Positions 23,386-33,099 of a stretch of 46,498 nt of DNA are shown piece by piece. Positions within the stretch are counted from its first letter, which is position 1, and every line of letters begins with the position of its first letter. A program made the position numbers and the translations under genes. This DNA comes from GCA-002697625 sp002697625 (GTDB taxonomy: Bacteria; Bacteroidota; Bacteroidia; Flavobacteriales; BACL11). The DNA is taken from NCBI GenBank assembly GCA_964004625.1, contig CAXFOB010000034.1, positions 1-46,498 of the forward strand, read 5' to 3'. A model generated the notes under the pieces. That model did no database searches. It was not told the DNA's origin and saw only the letters and a program-made list of their open reading frames with translations.

Positions 23386-23886
23386 ATGAAAAAAATGACT
23401 TTAGAAGAAATTCAAGAATTAATAAAATTTGTCGCAAAATCAGGAGCAACAGAAGTTGATTTGGAATTTGATGATTTTAAAATTTGTATTAAATCTCCTC
23501 CGAAGAAAAGAAGAGGACAACCAGATGAACCAATTGCAATAATACAACAACCCGCTCCAGCACAAGTTATATCTCCTCCTGTTACGGTAGAATCAGTAGC
23601 TACGCCTGAATTAGAAAACCCTAAAAAGAGTGAAGATAATGCCAATTATATTACAGTTAAATCTTCAATGATTGGTACATTTTACAGAAGTTCCTCTCCA
23701 GACACACCGTCATTTGTAAATGTGGGAGACTCAATAAAAGAAGGTGATACAATCTGTATTATTGAAGCTATGAAGCTTTTTAACGAGATTGAATCAGAAG
23801 TTTCTGGTACAATTGTAAAAGTTTTGGTAGATGACGCAACTCCTATCGAGTTTGATCAACCATTATTCTTAGTAGATCCTGCTTAA
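23386..23886 (+). CDS. accB: Acetyl-CoA carboxylase biotin carboxyl carrier protein
   Basis: A 166-residue BCCP. An N-terminal helical segment (1-40) is joined by a Pro/Ala-rich linker (about 45-80) to a biotinyl domain. The biotinylated lysine is Lys130 in IEAMKLFNEIES. The mobile thumb region with TFYRSSSPDTPSFV marks it as an acetyl-CoA carboxylase BCCP. The gene is 12 bp before accC. The carboxyltransferase genes accA and accD are not in the window. Confidence 0.97.
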   Translation: MKKMTLEEIQELIKFVAKSGATEVDLEFDDFKICIKSPPKKRRGQPDEPIAIIQQPAPAQVISPPVTVESVATPELENPKKSEDNANYITVKSSMIGTFYRSSSPDTPSFVNVGDSIKEGDTICIIEAMKLFNEIESEVSGTIVKVLVDDATPIEFDQPLFLVDPA

Positions 23887-23898
23887 AAAAACCAGATT

Positions 23899-25236
23899 AT
23901 GTTTAAGAAAATATTAATTGCAAATAGAGGAGAAATTGCTCTAAGAATTATCCGTACTTGTAAAGAGATGGGCATTCAGACAGTAGCTGTTTACTCTAAA
24001 GCTGATGCTGAAAGTTTACATGTTAGGTTTGCAGATGAAGCAGTTTGTATTGGCCCGGCTGCTAGCTCTGAATCTTACTTAAAAATACCTAATATTATTG
24101 CAGCTGCAGAAATAACTAATTCAGACGCTATACATCCAGGATATGGTTTTCTTTCAGAAAATTCAAACTTCTCAAAGATATGCGCTGAGAATGGCATAAA
24201 ATTTATTGGAGCATCTCCACAGATGATTGATGGAATGGGAGATAAAGCTGCTGCAAAAGAAACAATGAAAAAAGCAGGGGTCCCAACAATACCGGGGTCA
24301 AAAGGTCTTATTAAAGATTATACAGAATGTAAAAAACTTGCTAGCGATATAGGGTATCCTATTATGTTAAAGGCAACTGCAGGGGGAGGTGGAAAAGGAA
24401 TGAGACTTGTATGGGAACAAGAGGATTTAAAAGACTCTTGGGATTCGGCCAGACAAGAATCACAAGCTGCTTTTGGAAATAACGGTATGTATATGGAAAA
24501 ATTTATTGAAGATCCTAGGCATATTGAAATTCAAATTATTGGAGATTTTAGAGGTAAGGCTGCTCATCTTTCAGAGAGAGATTGTTCGATACAAAGAAGA
24601 CATCAAAAATTAACAGAAGAAACCCCTTCTCCTTTTATGACTAATAAATTGAGAAAAGAAATGGGAGCAGCAGCGATTAAAGCTGCTGAGGCAGTAAAGT
24701 ATGAAGGTGTTGGCACCGTAGAATTTTTAGTAGACAAGCATAGAAACTTCTACTTTATGGAAATGAACACAAGAATACAAGTAGAACACCCAGTAACAGA
24801 GGAGGTGGTAGATTATGATTTGATTCGTGAGCAAATAAAAGTTGCTGCAGGTATTGAAATTTCGGGGAAAAATTATACTCCACAACTACATGCTATTGAA
24901 TGTAGAATTAATGCAGAAGATCCTTATAATGATTTTAGGCCTTCTCCTGGTATGATTACATCCTTTCATTCACCTGGGGGACATGGTGTTAGAATTGATA
25001 CTCATGTATATGCAAATTATATGATACCTCCATATTATGATTCCATGATTGCAAAACTTATTACTGTTGCTCAGACTAGGGAGGAGGCAATACAAAAAAT
25101 GGAAAGAGCCTTAGACGAGTTTATTATTGAGGGTATTAAAACAACCATTCCCTTCCATCAGCAATTAATGAAAGATGAAAACTTCCGTAAAGGAGTATAT
25201 ACTACTAAGTTTATGGAGGACTTTAAATTGAAATAA
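23899..25236 (+). CDS. accC: Acetyl-CoA carboxylase, biotin carboxylase subunit
   Basis: An ATP-grasp enzyme that carboxylates biotin on AccB, 445 residues. It begins FKKILIANRGEIALRIIRT; the glycine-rich ATP loop is AGGGGKGMRLV, the metal and bicarbonate region EMNTRIQVEHPVTE, and the C-terminal lid INAEDPYNDFRPSPG. It is full length and ends the fatty-acid cluster; a bidirectional terminator separates it from the convergent dxs. Confidence 0.98.
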   Translation: MFKKILIANRGEIALRIIRTCKEMGIQTVAVYSKADAESLHVRFADEAVCIGPAASSESYLKIPNIIAAAEITNSDAIHPGYGFLSENSNFSKICAENGIKFIGASPQMIDGMGDKAAAKETMKKAGVPTIPGSKGLIKDYTECKKLASDIGYPIMLKATAGGGGKGMRLVWEQEDLKDSWDSARQESQAAFGNNGMYMEKFIEDPRHIEIQIIGDFRGKAAHLSERDCSIQRRHQKLTEETPSPFMTNKLRKEMGAAAIKAAEAVKYEGVGTVEFLVDKHRNFYFMEMNTRIQVEHPVTEEVVDYDLIREQIKVAAGIEISGKNYTPQLHAIECRINAEDPYNDFRPSPGMITSFHSPGGHGVRIDTHVYANYMIPPYYDSMIAKLITVAQTREEAIQKMERALDEFIIEGIKTTIPFHQQLMKDENFRKGVYTTKFMEDFKLK

Positions 25237-25267
25237 AATTCAAGGAGATGATTATTGAAAAATCTAC

Positions 25268-25289
25268 TCTATTCCTAGAATGGATTTTT
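25268..25289. terminator. Bidirectional terminator between accC and dxs
   Basis: TCTATTC (25268-25274) pairs with GAATGGA (25278-25284) around a CTA loop, including one G-T pair. A T tract follows on the plus strand (25285-25289), and an A run (from 25257) gives a T tract on the minus strand. It lies directly after the dxs stop, between two convergent genes. Confidence 0.7.
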
Positions 25290-25290
25290 A

Positions 25291-27213
25291 TTATATTACC
25301 TGAGCTTTTCTACTAATAAGTTTGTGTACGCTTTCTTTTATTGATTTAGCATCAAAATAGCATTCAATATATAATTGTTGTTGCGTACCATGGTTTATAA
25401 ACTCATCTGGTATACCTAATCGTGTTACCACAGATTTATAATTATTATCTATCATAAACTCAATAACTGCCGAACCAAAACCTCCTTGTAAACATCCATC
25501 TTCAATTGTAATAACCTTGTCAAATTTCTGAAAGACCTGATGAAGTAAATCAACATCTAAAGGTTTGACAAATCTCATATCATAATGAGCAATGTCTAAT
25601 CCTTCTTTTTCAAAATCTAAATTAGCTTCTACAACAAAATTACCGGTATTTCCTATAGATAATATTGCAACTTGTTCCCCTTCTTTTATTATTCTTCCTT
25701 TGCCTATTTCTATCTCTGTAAATGGAGTTTTCCAATCTAACATAACTCCATTTCCTCTAGGATACCTTATAGAAAAAGGTCCTTTGTTAGGTAACTGAGC
25801 AGTATACATTAGGTTTCTTAACTCTTGTTCATTCATAGGAGCAGAAACAATCATATTTGGCACGCATCTAAAATAAGCCATGTCAAATACCCCATGATGA
25901 GTAGCTCCATCTGCACCAACAAAGCCGCCCCTGTCTAAACAAAATATTACATCTAAATTTTGTAAAGCAACATCATGTATAACTTGATCGTAAGCTCTCT
26001 GCATAAAAGTAGAGTAAATATTACAATACGGAACTATTCCTTGTGTAGCAAGTCCTGCTGAAAAAGTTACAGCATGCTGTTCTGCAATCCCAACATCAAA
26101 TACTCTTTCTGGCATTTCTTCTAACATTTTATTTAAAGAAGATCCGGTAAGCATAGCGGGGGTAACCCCAACAATGTTTTCATTTTGTTTTGCTAATTCA
26201 ATAATTGTTTCTCCAAAAACATCTTGATATTTTGGAGGAGACTTTTTAGTAGAGTTAGAAATAATTTCACCCGTTTCTTTATCAAATAAACCTGGAGCAT
26301 GCCACTTAGTTGTATCTCCATCTTCAGCTGGCTTATACCCCTTTCCCTTTTGAGTAATACAATGTAATATTTTTGGACCTGGGATATGTTTTAAGTCTGA
26401 TAAAACATCTGATAAATGTTGAACATCATGACCGTCAATTGGCCCAAAATATCTAAAATTTAATGACTCAAAGTAATTACTCTCTCCTAATAAAGATGAT
26501 TTAATAGCTCCTTCTACTTTTTGCACTACCTTTTGTGCATTAGGTCCAAATTGACTTAATTTCCCAAGAATCTTCCAAATCTTATTTTTAGCCTTATTAT
26601 AAGTTTTTGAAGTAGCAATATCAGTTAAATATTCTTTTAATGCTCCTACAGCTGGGTCAATCGACATGCAATTATCATTTAAAATAATCAGAAGATTTGT
26701 ATCTTCCATTCCCGCATGATTTAATGCTTCGAAAGCTATTCCTCCGGTCATAGAGCCATCTCCAATTACTGCAATATGTTGTTTCTTTTTATCTTCTTTT
26801 ATCTTAGAAGCAAGGGACATACCTAAAGCGGCTGAAATAGATGTTGAAGAATGACCCACACCGAAAGTATCATAAACACTTTCAGATCTTTTTGGAAACC
26901 CACTAATCCCTTTATAATTTCTATTTGTATGAAAAACATCTCTCCTTCCAGTTAATATTTTATGACCATATGCTTGATGTCCAACATCCCAAACTAATTG
27001 ATCTTCTGGTGTGTTAAAAGTATGATGAAGAGCAACTGTTAACTCTACTACTCCTAAACTTGCACCAAAATGACCTCCTTTTTCCGAGACAACATCGACT
27101 ATAAATTGTCTTAACTCATCCGAAAGTTGAGGCAAGTCTTTCTTATTTAACTTTCTTAAATCAGAAGGAGAGTTTATGTTTGATAATAATGGTCCTGCGG
27201 TATACTTACTCAT
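25291..27213 (-). CDS. dxs: 1-deoxy-D-xylulose-5-phosphate synthase
   Basis: A thiamine-diphosphate enzyme condensing pyruvate and glyceraldehyde 3-phosphate, 640 residues. GDGSMTGGIAFEALNHAG followed by LNDNCMSI is the ThDP/Mg motif. GHSSTSISAALG, DGHDVQ, the transketolase-type GIAEQHAVTFSAGLA and DRGGFVGADGATHHG complete the three domains. DXP feeds both MEP-route isoprenoids and pyridoxal phosphate (see pdxA). It is a single-gene transcription unit with a TATCTTTG element upstream and a hairpin just after its stop. Confidence 0.98.
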   Translation of the reverse strand: MSKYTAGPLLSNINSPSDLRKLNKKDLPQLSDELRQFIVDVVSEKGGHFGASLGVVELTVALHHTFNTPEDQLVWDVGHQAYGHKILTGRRDVFHTNRNYKGISGFPKRSESVYDTFGVGHSSTSISAALGMSLASKIKEDKKKQHIAVIGDGSMTGGIAFEALNHAGMEDTNLLIILNDNCMSIDPAVGALKEYLTDIATSKTYNKAKNKIWKILGKLSQFGPNAQKVVQKVEGAIKSSLLGESNYFESLNFRYFGPIDGHDVQHLSDVLSDLKHIPGPKILHCITQKGKGYKPAEDGDTTKWHAPGLFDKETGEIISNSTKKSPPKYQDVFGETIIELAKQNENIVGVTPAMLTGSSLNKMLEEMPERVFDVGIAEQHAVTFSAGLATQGIVPYCNIYSTFMQRAYDQVIHDVALQNLDVIFCLDRGGFVGADGATHHGVFDMAYFRCVPNMIVSAPMNEQELRNLMYTAQLPNKGPFSIRYPRGNGVMLDWKTPFTEIEIGKGRIIKEGEQVAILSIGNTGNFVVEANLDFEKEGLDIAHYDMRFVKPLDVDLLHQVFQKFDKVITIEDGCLQGGFGSAVIEFMIDNNYKSVVTRLGIPDEFINHGTQQQLYIECYFDAKSIKESVHKLISRKAQVI

Positions 27214-27224
27214 AATATTGTTTG

Positions 27225-27232
27225 CAAAGATA
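27225..27232 (-). promoter_or_regulatory. Candidate -7 promoter element for dxs
   Basis: On the minus strand this reads TATCTTTG, a TAnnTTTG match, 11 bp before the dxs ATG. No TTG lies at the usual distance upstream. The same TATCTTTG form occurs before trhO. Confidence 0.5.
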
Positions 27233-27285
27233 CAGATTAATAATGATTTTGAAATAGTCTTGAAAATATGTAATATTGTTAAATT

Positions 27286-28023
27286 ATGAAAAAAATCTTT
27301 TTTATCTTATCTTTAGTATCCTATCTAGGTTACTCACAAAAAACTAAACTTCCATTTAAAGATGGGGAATCTTGTATATATCGTATAAGTTATGGGATGT
27401 TTGGTGGTGGAGATGCAAAATATACTATTAATCAAACGCAAGATGAAACCCAGGTAATTGTAAAAGGAGGAAGTAACGCTTTTGTTGATTTGTTTTTTAA
27501 GATAAGAGATCGATATGAAACTATTATAAATAATTCAACAACGTTTCCAATATACTTTAAACGAGATATTATTGAAGGAAACTACGCTATAAATCAGGAA
27601 TATTATTTTAACCATATAAAGAATATTGTAAGTACCCAGGTGGGAGATTTTGAATGTGAGCCTAAAAGTTATGATATTTTATCTTCATTTATGTATGGGA
27701 GAACACTAACATCTTCATATTTGAAAAAAAAGAATCCCTTCTATATAAATATCTTTTTGAATGAAGAAAATTATAATATGGAGGTCGAATATTTAGGAAC
27801 AGAATTCATAGAAACTAAAATTGGAAAAATCAGATGTCTGAAATTTTCCCCGAAAGTTCAAGTAGGAAGAGTTTTTAAAAATGAGGATGATTTAACAATA
27901 TGGGTGTCTGATGATGAAAACCATTTACTTGTAAAAGTGGAGATGGGAATATGGGTTGGAAGTATTGACGCTACTATAACAAGTACAAAAAATATTAAAT
28001 TTCCATTGTCAATAACTGATTAA
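27286..28023 (+). CDS. DUF3108 domain protein, secreted
   Basis: A 245-residue protein with a signal peptide MKKIFFILSLVSYLGYS and predicted cleavage before Gln (QKTKLPF). The mature part matches DUF3108: GESCIYRISYGMFGGGDA at its start, FKIRDRYETIINN, a DIL.SFMYGR stretch and the LTIWVSDDENHLLVKVE ending. The fold is a beta-rich envelope protein; the function is not established. It lies upstream of the M23 peptidase (65-bp gap), an association common in Bacteroidota. Confidence 0.9.
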   Translation: MKKIFFILSLVSYLGYSQKTKLPFKDGESCIYRISYGMFGGGDAKYTINQTQDETQVIVKGGSNAFVDLFFKIRDRYETIINNSTTFPIYFKRDIIEGNYAINQEYYFNHIKNIVSTQVGDFECEPKSYDILSSFMYGRTLTSSYLKKKNPFYINIFLNEENYNMEVEYLGTEFIETKIGKIRCLKFSPKVQVGRVFKNEDDLTIWVSDDENHLLVKVEMGIWVGSIDATITSTKNIKFPLSITD

Positions 28024-28088
28024 ATCCTAAATTATTTCAGCTTTGTTTTATTTGTATTTTGGCATAAAAATCAAAATTACCTCTTCCT

Positions 28089-29405
28089 ATGCGAAAAATA
28101 TTTTTCTTAGCTTCTATAACTTTTATAGTTTCCGTTTTATTTTTCTATTATAATTCTCCAACTGACCCTACTGAAAACTCAATTACAGATAATAAAACAC
28201 ATGAGGATACCATTGTAATTAAACCACCAACTATTGATGAAATTATTAAAAATGGAATTCCAAATGACAATACGGAACGTAAAGAAGGGGTTATCTTTGA
28301 GACAGCTGACTATTCAGTAATACAGGGGGTGATAAATCCTGGAGAAGCTATTAGTCATATCCTTGGAAAGTATAATGTAAGTAATACCGACATTTATAAA
28401 CTTGAAAAAGCTGCAAAAAACATATTTGATTTAAGAAATATACAAAGTGGAAAGCCATATACAGTTTTTTGTTCGAAAGATTCTAATTCTATAGCTCAGT
28501 GTTTCGTATATCAAAAATCAAAAACCCAGTATGTTGTATTTGATTTTAGAGATTCAATTAGCGTTAGTGAAGGAGAGAAAGAAGTAATCACAAAAACAAA
28601 CATTGTTATGGGTACAATTAGTCAAGGAGGAGGACTATGGTACTCTATATCCAAACAATTAGGTGAAGAGAAAGCCCCTCCACTAGTAGATGTTTTAGCA
28701 AACAATATTTATGGGTGGTCTATTGATTTTTTCCAAATCCAACCAAAAGATTCGTTTATAGTTTTTTTTGAGGAAAAATATGTAGAAAATGAATATGTAG
28801 GAATTGGTAAAGTATTTGCAGCATCTTTTACTCATAAAGGGAAAACAACGAATGCATTTCGTTTTAAGGAAAATGAAAAATATGCTGATTACTTTGATGA
28901 AAATGGAAATAATTTAAGAAGTGCATTTCTAAAATCACCAATTGATTTTGCAAGAGTAAGTTCAGGATTTGGGAACAGAAAACATCCTATTTCAGGAAAG
29001 TGGAAAAAACATAATGGAGTAGATTATGCTGCTCGTACAGGAACCCCTATAATGACTACTGCAAGCGGAACAGTAACTTATGCTTCAAGAAAGGGTGGGT
29101 ATGGTAATTGTGTCATTGTAAAACATAATGAAAAATATACTACTCTTTATGCTCATTTGTCTAAGTTTAAATCAGGAGTACAAAAAGGATCATATGTGAA
29201 ACAAGGAGATATAATTGGCTATGTCGGGAGTACTGGATATTCAACAGGTCCTCATCTACATTATGAATTTATGTTATACGGCAAACATGTGGACCCTTAC
29301 AAACAAGCACTTCCCCCATCATTACCTCTAAAGAAAGAAAATACTGAAGAGTTTAATAAAGTAAGAGATGAATACACTAAAATACTCCAGAATTTCGTAA
29401 AATAG
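28089..29405 (+). CDS. M23 family peptidoglycan metallopeptidase
   Basis: A 438-residue envelope protein. It has an N-terminal membrane segment (about 4-22), a mid-region (about 85-260) with an OapA/LysM-like SHILGKYNVSNTDI stretch, and a C-terminal LytM/M23 domain (about 290-400). Zinc ligands are the His and Asp of HNGVDYAA and the second His of GPHLHYEF; SGFGNRKHPISG and YGNCVIVKH are the usual surrounding strands. It would cut peptide cross-links in peptidoglycan. It precedes the T9SS cargo gene by 4 bp, so the two share a transcript. Confidence 0.93.
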   Translation: MRKIFFLASITFIVSVLFFYYNSPTDPTENSITDNKTHEDTIVIKPPTIDEIIKNGIPNDNTERKEGVIFETADYSVIQGVINPGEAISHILGKYNVSNTDIYKLEKAAKNIFDLRNIQSGKPYTVFCSKDSNSIAQCFVYQKSKTQYVVFDFRDSISVSEGEKEVITKTNIVMGTISQGGGLWYSISKQLGEEKAPPLVDVLANNIYGWSIDFFQIQPKDSFIVFFEEKYVENEYVGIGKVFAASFTHKGKTTNAFRFKENEKYADYFDENGNNLRSAFLKSPIDFARVSSGFGNRKHPISGKWKKHNGVDYAARTGTPIMTTASGTVTYASRKGGYGNCVIVKHNEKYTTLYAHLSKFKSGVQKGSYVKQGDIIGYVGSTGYSTGPHLHYEFMLYGKHVDPYKQALPPSLPLKKENTEEFNKVRDEYTKILQNFVK

Positions 29406-29409
29406 CAGT

Positions 29410-32400
29410 ATGATAAATAATAGAGAAATATCTCTTTGGCTTATTAGCCTTTTTATGAGTATTTCTTTGTTAAGTTTTTCTGAATCTGAATTTCCCTTTA
29501 TAGAAAATAAAGGACAGTTACCTGACTTTATATTCTCTAAGGTTAAGGTTCCTAATGGAGCAATTTTTATTGAAAACGGGAAATTAACTTATTCATTTTA
29601 TGATGGTGTACAATTACAAGAAAAACATAATTTACTAAGAGATGAAAATTGGATTGACGCACATTCATTCTCTGTAGAATTTTTAAATTCAAATGACAAC
29701 TCAACTCCTATTCTATTTAATAAGAGTGTTTATTTCGAAAATTATTATAATACTACTATATGGGCAGAAAATGTTCATTTATACAAAACATTTTATCAGA
29801 AGAATATCTATAATGGAATAGATTTAAAGATGTATTCTAATGAAGGGGCACTTAAATACGATCTAATATTACATCCTAATACGTCTCCTAAAAAAATTAA
29901 ATTAAAGTATTCTGGTCAGGAAGAGATTTTTATGAAAAATGGAAATTTAATCATTAAAACATCTGTGAATGAGGTGACAGAATTAGCTCCTTATGCTTAT
30001 CAAATAATTAATCAAAAAGAAGTAAAAGTTGATTGTCAGTTTAAGTTAAAAAATAATATTATTACGTTTGACTTCCCAGAAGGATTTGATAAAAACACAA
30101 AACTAATAATTGATCCTGTATTAATTTTTTCTACATATTCGGGCTCTGCTGCAGATAACTTTGGATATACTGCAACATACGATAAACTTGGATTTTTATA
30201 TTCAGGCAGCACTGTGTTTGGAACAGGATATCCTACAACTTTAGGAGCATATCAAATAACTTATGCTAATAATTCCGCAGGGACAGATATAGCAATCACA
30301 AAATATGATACAACAGGAACAACAAGGATTTATTCTACCTATTTGGGAGGAGATATGGATGAGTTACCGCATAGTATGATTGTCAATAATTTAAATGAAC
30401 TCTTTGTTTTTGGCACAACAGGATCTGATAATTACCCTACAACTATAGGATGTTTTAACAATAGTTTTAGTGGAGGGGATGGGTTCTCTCCAGGAGGATT
30501 AGGAGTTTCTTTTCCAAATGGAAGTGACATTATTGTAAGTAGGTTAAGCTCTAGCGGAGGGAATTTACTCGCGTCAACCTATATTGGAGGGACAGGAAAT
30601 GATGGGTTAAATATATCTCAAAATCTCAGAAGAAATTATGCAGATGAGGTGAGAGGAGAAATTGATATTGATAAAAACAATAATATTTACTTAGCTACTT
30701 GTACCTATTCAACTGACTTCCCTGTTACTTCTTCTTTTCAGCAAAGTAATAAGGGATCTCAAGAGGCATGTATAGTGAAAATGGATAATCAGTTGAGTAC
30801 AGTTATTTGGAGTTCTTATTTAGGAGGAAGTAAAGACGATGCAATATATTCTCTAGCATTGGATGATAATGACAATGTGTTTGTAAGTGGTGGCACAACT
30901 TCAGATAATTTTCCTGTTTCTTCTAATGCGTATCAAACATCCTATCAAGATTCTATTCAATCAGATGCGTTTATTACTCATATTTCTTCTGACGGAAACT
31001 CTATTATCAACTCTACTTATTTTGGTTCTGAATTTTATGACCAATCTTATTTTGTAGAATTAAGTTCTGAAGAAGAAGTCTATATTTTCGGACAAACTCA
31101 AGCTTTAGCAAAAAGTTTAATACACAATGCTAATTATTTTACTTTAGATGCAAGTCAATTTATATCTGTTTTTTCAAATGATTTACACAATTTATTAAGG
31201 TCTACTGTTGTAGGAACAGGGAAAGGTACTCCAGACATATCACCAACTGCTTTTTTAGTAGATGTTTGTAATAATATATATATTTCTGGATGGGGTAGCT
31301 CCACGCAGAACGGGACCCTTTCTACCTTAAATATGCCAATTACAGCAAATGCATTTCAGAACACTACCGATGGAAATGATTTTTATATAATGGTCTTAGA
31401 TGATGGCTTAAACAACTTAGTATATGGTACGTATTTTGGGGGTAGTCAAAGTGCAGAACATGTGGACGGGGGAACAAGTAGGTTTGATAAAAAAGGGGTT
31501 ATTTACCAATCTGTTTGTGCGGGATGTGGTGGTAATAATGATTTTCCAATAGAACCAAATCCTGGAGCTGTTTCTGCTACAAATAATTCTAGTAATTGTA
31601 ATAATGGAGTTTTTAAATTTGATTTTAATTTCCCAATTGTATTAGCCGATTTTGATGGGCCCTGGATAGGATGTCAGAATAATATTTCATTCACCAACCT
31701 TAGTAGTTCACCTCAAAACACAACTTATTATTGGGACTTTGGTGATGGATATAATTCAACTCAAACAAATCCGAGTCATCAATACCTCATGCCAGGAATA
31801 TATACCGTTACCTTAATTGCTACCTCAACAAATGCTTGTAATTTATCTGACACCATTTCTAAACAAATCTACATTCTTTCCAACACTTCTAATAATTTAC
31901 AAAATATAGAAGTTTGTAAAGATGAAGCAATACAAATTGGGGTTTTACCTATTAACGACCCTTCTATAACTTATTCTTGGAATCCTTCTTTTGGTCTAAA
32001 TAATATTGCTATCGCTAACCCTATTGCTAATCTAAATATAAGTACACAATACCGGTTAATTATATCCGACGGCATATGTTCAGATACTATTTATCAATTA
32101 GTAAATGTAGATAGTATAGATATTAATTCTAGTGAAGACACTACATTTTGTAAAGATCCTATTTTACTTTCTGCAAATACAAGTGGAACTGTAAACTCAA
32201 TAATTTGGTCAACAGATAATAACTTTTCAGATACAATTAGCCTGTCTTCATTTTACACTGCTTATGCTCCAGGAACATATTATATTTTAGTTAGGAATAA
32301 CAATTGTTCTGAAACTGATAGTATAAATGTAACAAATGATAATATTAATATTGAACTTAGCGGGATAACTGAAATCTGTAATGGAGATTCTGTTTTTATT

Positions 32401-33099
32401 AAAGTGGATGATTTAAGTTCTTTAGATCCAATTGTGTCTTATGATTGGGCATCTGAATATGAATTAATCTTCGGTTCAGACTCCTCAAATTTTATTTCTT
32501 ATCCTGAAAGTTCTACTTGGTATAAAGTTATTGCTACAAACACTCTTGGTTGTTTTGTTTCCGATTCTATATTTGTGGAAGTGTATAACTACCCTTTTGC
32601 AGATTCTGTTTGGGCGTCAGATACTAGTATATTTTTAGGAGAATCGACACAGTTAAATATTTCTACCACTGACAATGTTTTATGGAATACTAATGAAAAC
32701 TCAAATTCTATAATCATTTCTCCAGAACATTCTACTCTGTATTATGTAGTAATTTACAATGAATTCTGTCAGATTGAAGATTCTATCTTTATTGAAGTAA
32801 AAGATGTTGTTTGTGATAAAGATAGAATATTGATTCCTTCAGCTTTTAGCCCTAATGAAGATGGTAAAAATGATTTGTATAAAATAATAGATGAAGATGG
32901 GATTATAAGAGAATTTAAATTAGAAATATTTAATCGTTTCGGACAAAAGGTATACTCTTCAGAAGACATAAACAATGGGTGGGATGGTTATTTTAAAGGA
33001 GTTTTACTCTCTTCACAAGTATTCGATTATTATTTAGAAATTAAATGTGTAGGAGAGAAACACTTGTTTGAAAAAGGAAATATAACACTTATTAGATGA
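29410..33099 (+). CDS. Large T9SS cargo protein with PKD domain and type B C-terminal sorting domain
   Basis: A 1229-residue secreted protein. A signal peptide (about 1-25) is followed by a DUF7948-like N-terminal domain with FIENKGQLPDFIF. A series of SBBP-type beta-propeller units comes next (STYLGGDMDE, STYIGGTGND, SSYLGGSKDD, GTYFGGSQSA). A PKD domain is at about 750-825 (YYWDFGDGYNST), then Ig-like regions with paired cysteines, and from about 1140 the gliding-type CTD (PSAFSPNEDGKNDLY, FNRFGQKVY, NNGWDGYF). Type B CTDs direct T9SS export and surface attachment. Its 3' end overlaps the PorP/SprF gene by 4 bp, a typical cargo-partner arrangement. Confidence 0.95.
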   Translation: MINNREISLWLISLFMSISLLSFSESEFPFIENKGQLPDFIFSKVKVPNGAIFIENGKLTYSFYDGVQLQEKHNLLRDENWIDAHSFSVEFLNSNDNSTPILFNKSVYFENYYNTTIWAENVHLYKTFYQKNIYNGIDLKMYSNEGALKYDLILHPNTSPKKIKLKYSGQEEIFMKNGNLIIKTSVNEVTELAPYAYQIINQKEVKVDCQFKLKNNIITFDFPEGFDKNTKLIIDPVLIFSTYSGSAADNFGYTATYDKLGFLYSGSTVFGTGYPTTLGAYQITYANNSAGTDIAITKYDTTGTTRIYSTYLGGDMDELPHSMIVNNLNELFVFGTTGSDNYPTTIGCFNNSFSGGDGFSPGGLGVSFPNGSDIIVSRLSSSGGNLLASTYIGGTGNDGLNISQNLRRNYADEVRGEIDIDKNNNIYLATCTYSTDFPVTSSFQQSNKGSQEACIVKMDNQLSTVIWSSYLGGSKDDAIYSLALDDNDNVFVSGGTTSDNFPVSSNAYQTSYQDSIQSDAFITHISSDGNSIINSTYFGSEFYDQSYFVELSSEEEVYIFGQTQALAKSLIHNANYFTLDASQFISVFSNDLHNLLRSTVVGTGKGTPDISPTAFLVDVCNNIYISGWGSSTQNGTLSTLNMPITANAFQNTTDGNDFYIMVLDDGLNNLVYGTYFGGSQSAEHVDGGTSRFDKKGVIYQSVCAGCGGNNDFPIEPNPGAVSATNNSSNCNNGVFKFDFNFPIVLADFDGPWIGCQNNISFTNLSSSPQNTTYYWDFGDGYNSTQTNPSHQYLMPGIYTVTLIATSTNACNLSDTISKQIYILSNTSNNLQNIEVCKDEAIQIGVLPINDPSITYSWNPSFGLNNIAIANPIANLNISTQYRLIISDGICSDTIYQLVNVDSIDINSSEDTTFCKDPILLSANTSGTVNSIIWSTDNNFSDTISLSSFYTAYAPGTYYILVRNNNCSETDSINVTNDNINIELSGITEICNGDSVFIKVDDLSSLDPIVSYDWASEYELIFGSDSSNFISYPESSTWYKVIATNTLGCFVSDSIFVEVYNYPFADSVWASDTSIFLGESTQLNISTTDNVLWNTNENSNSIIISPEHSTLYYVVIYNEFCQIEDSIFIEVKDVVCDKDRILIPSAFSPNEDGKNDLYKIIDEDGIIREFKLEIFNRFGQKVYSSEDINNGWDGYFKGVLLSSQVFDYYLEIKCVGEKHLFEKGNITLIR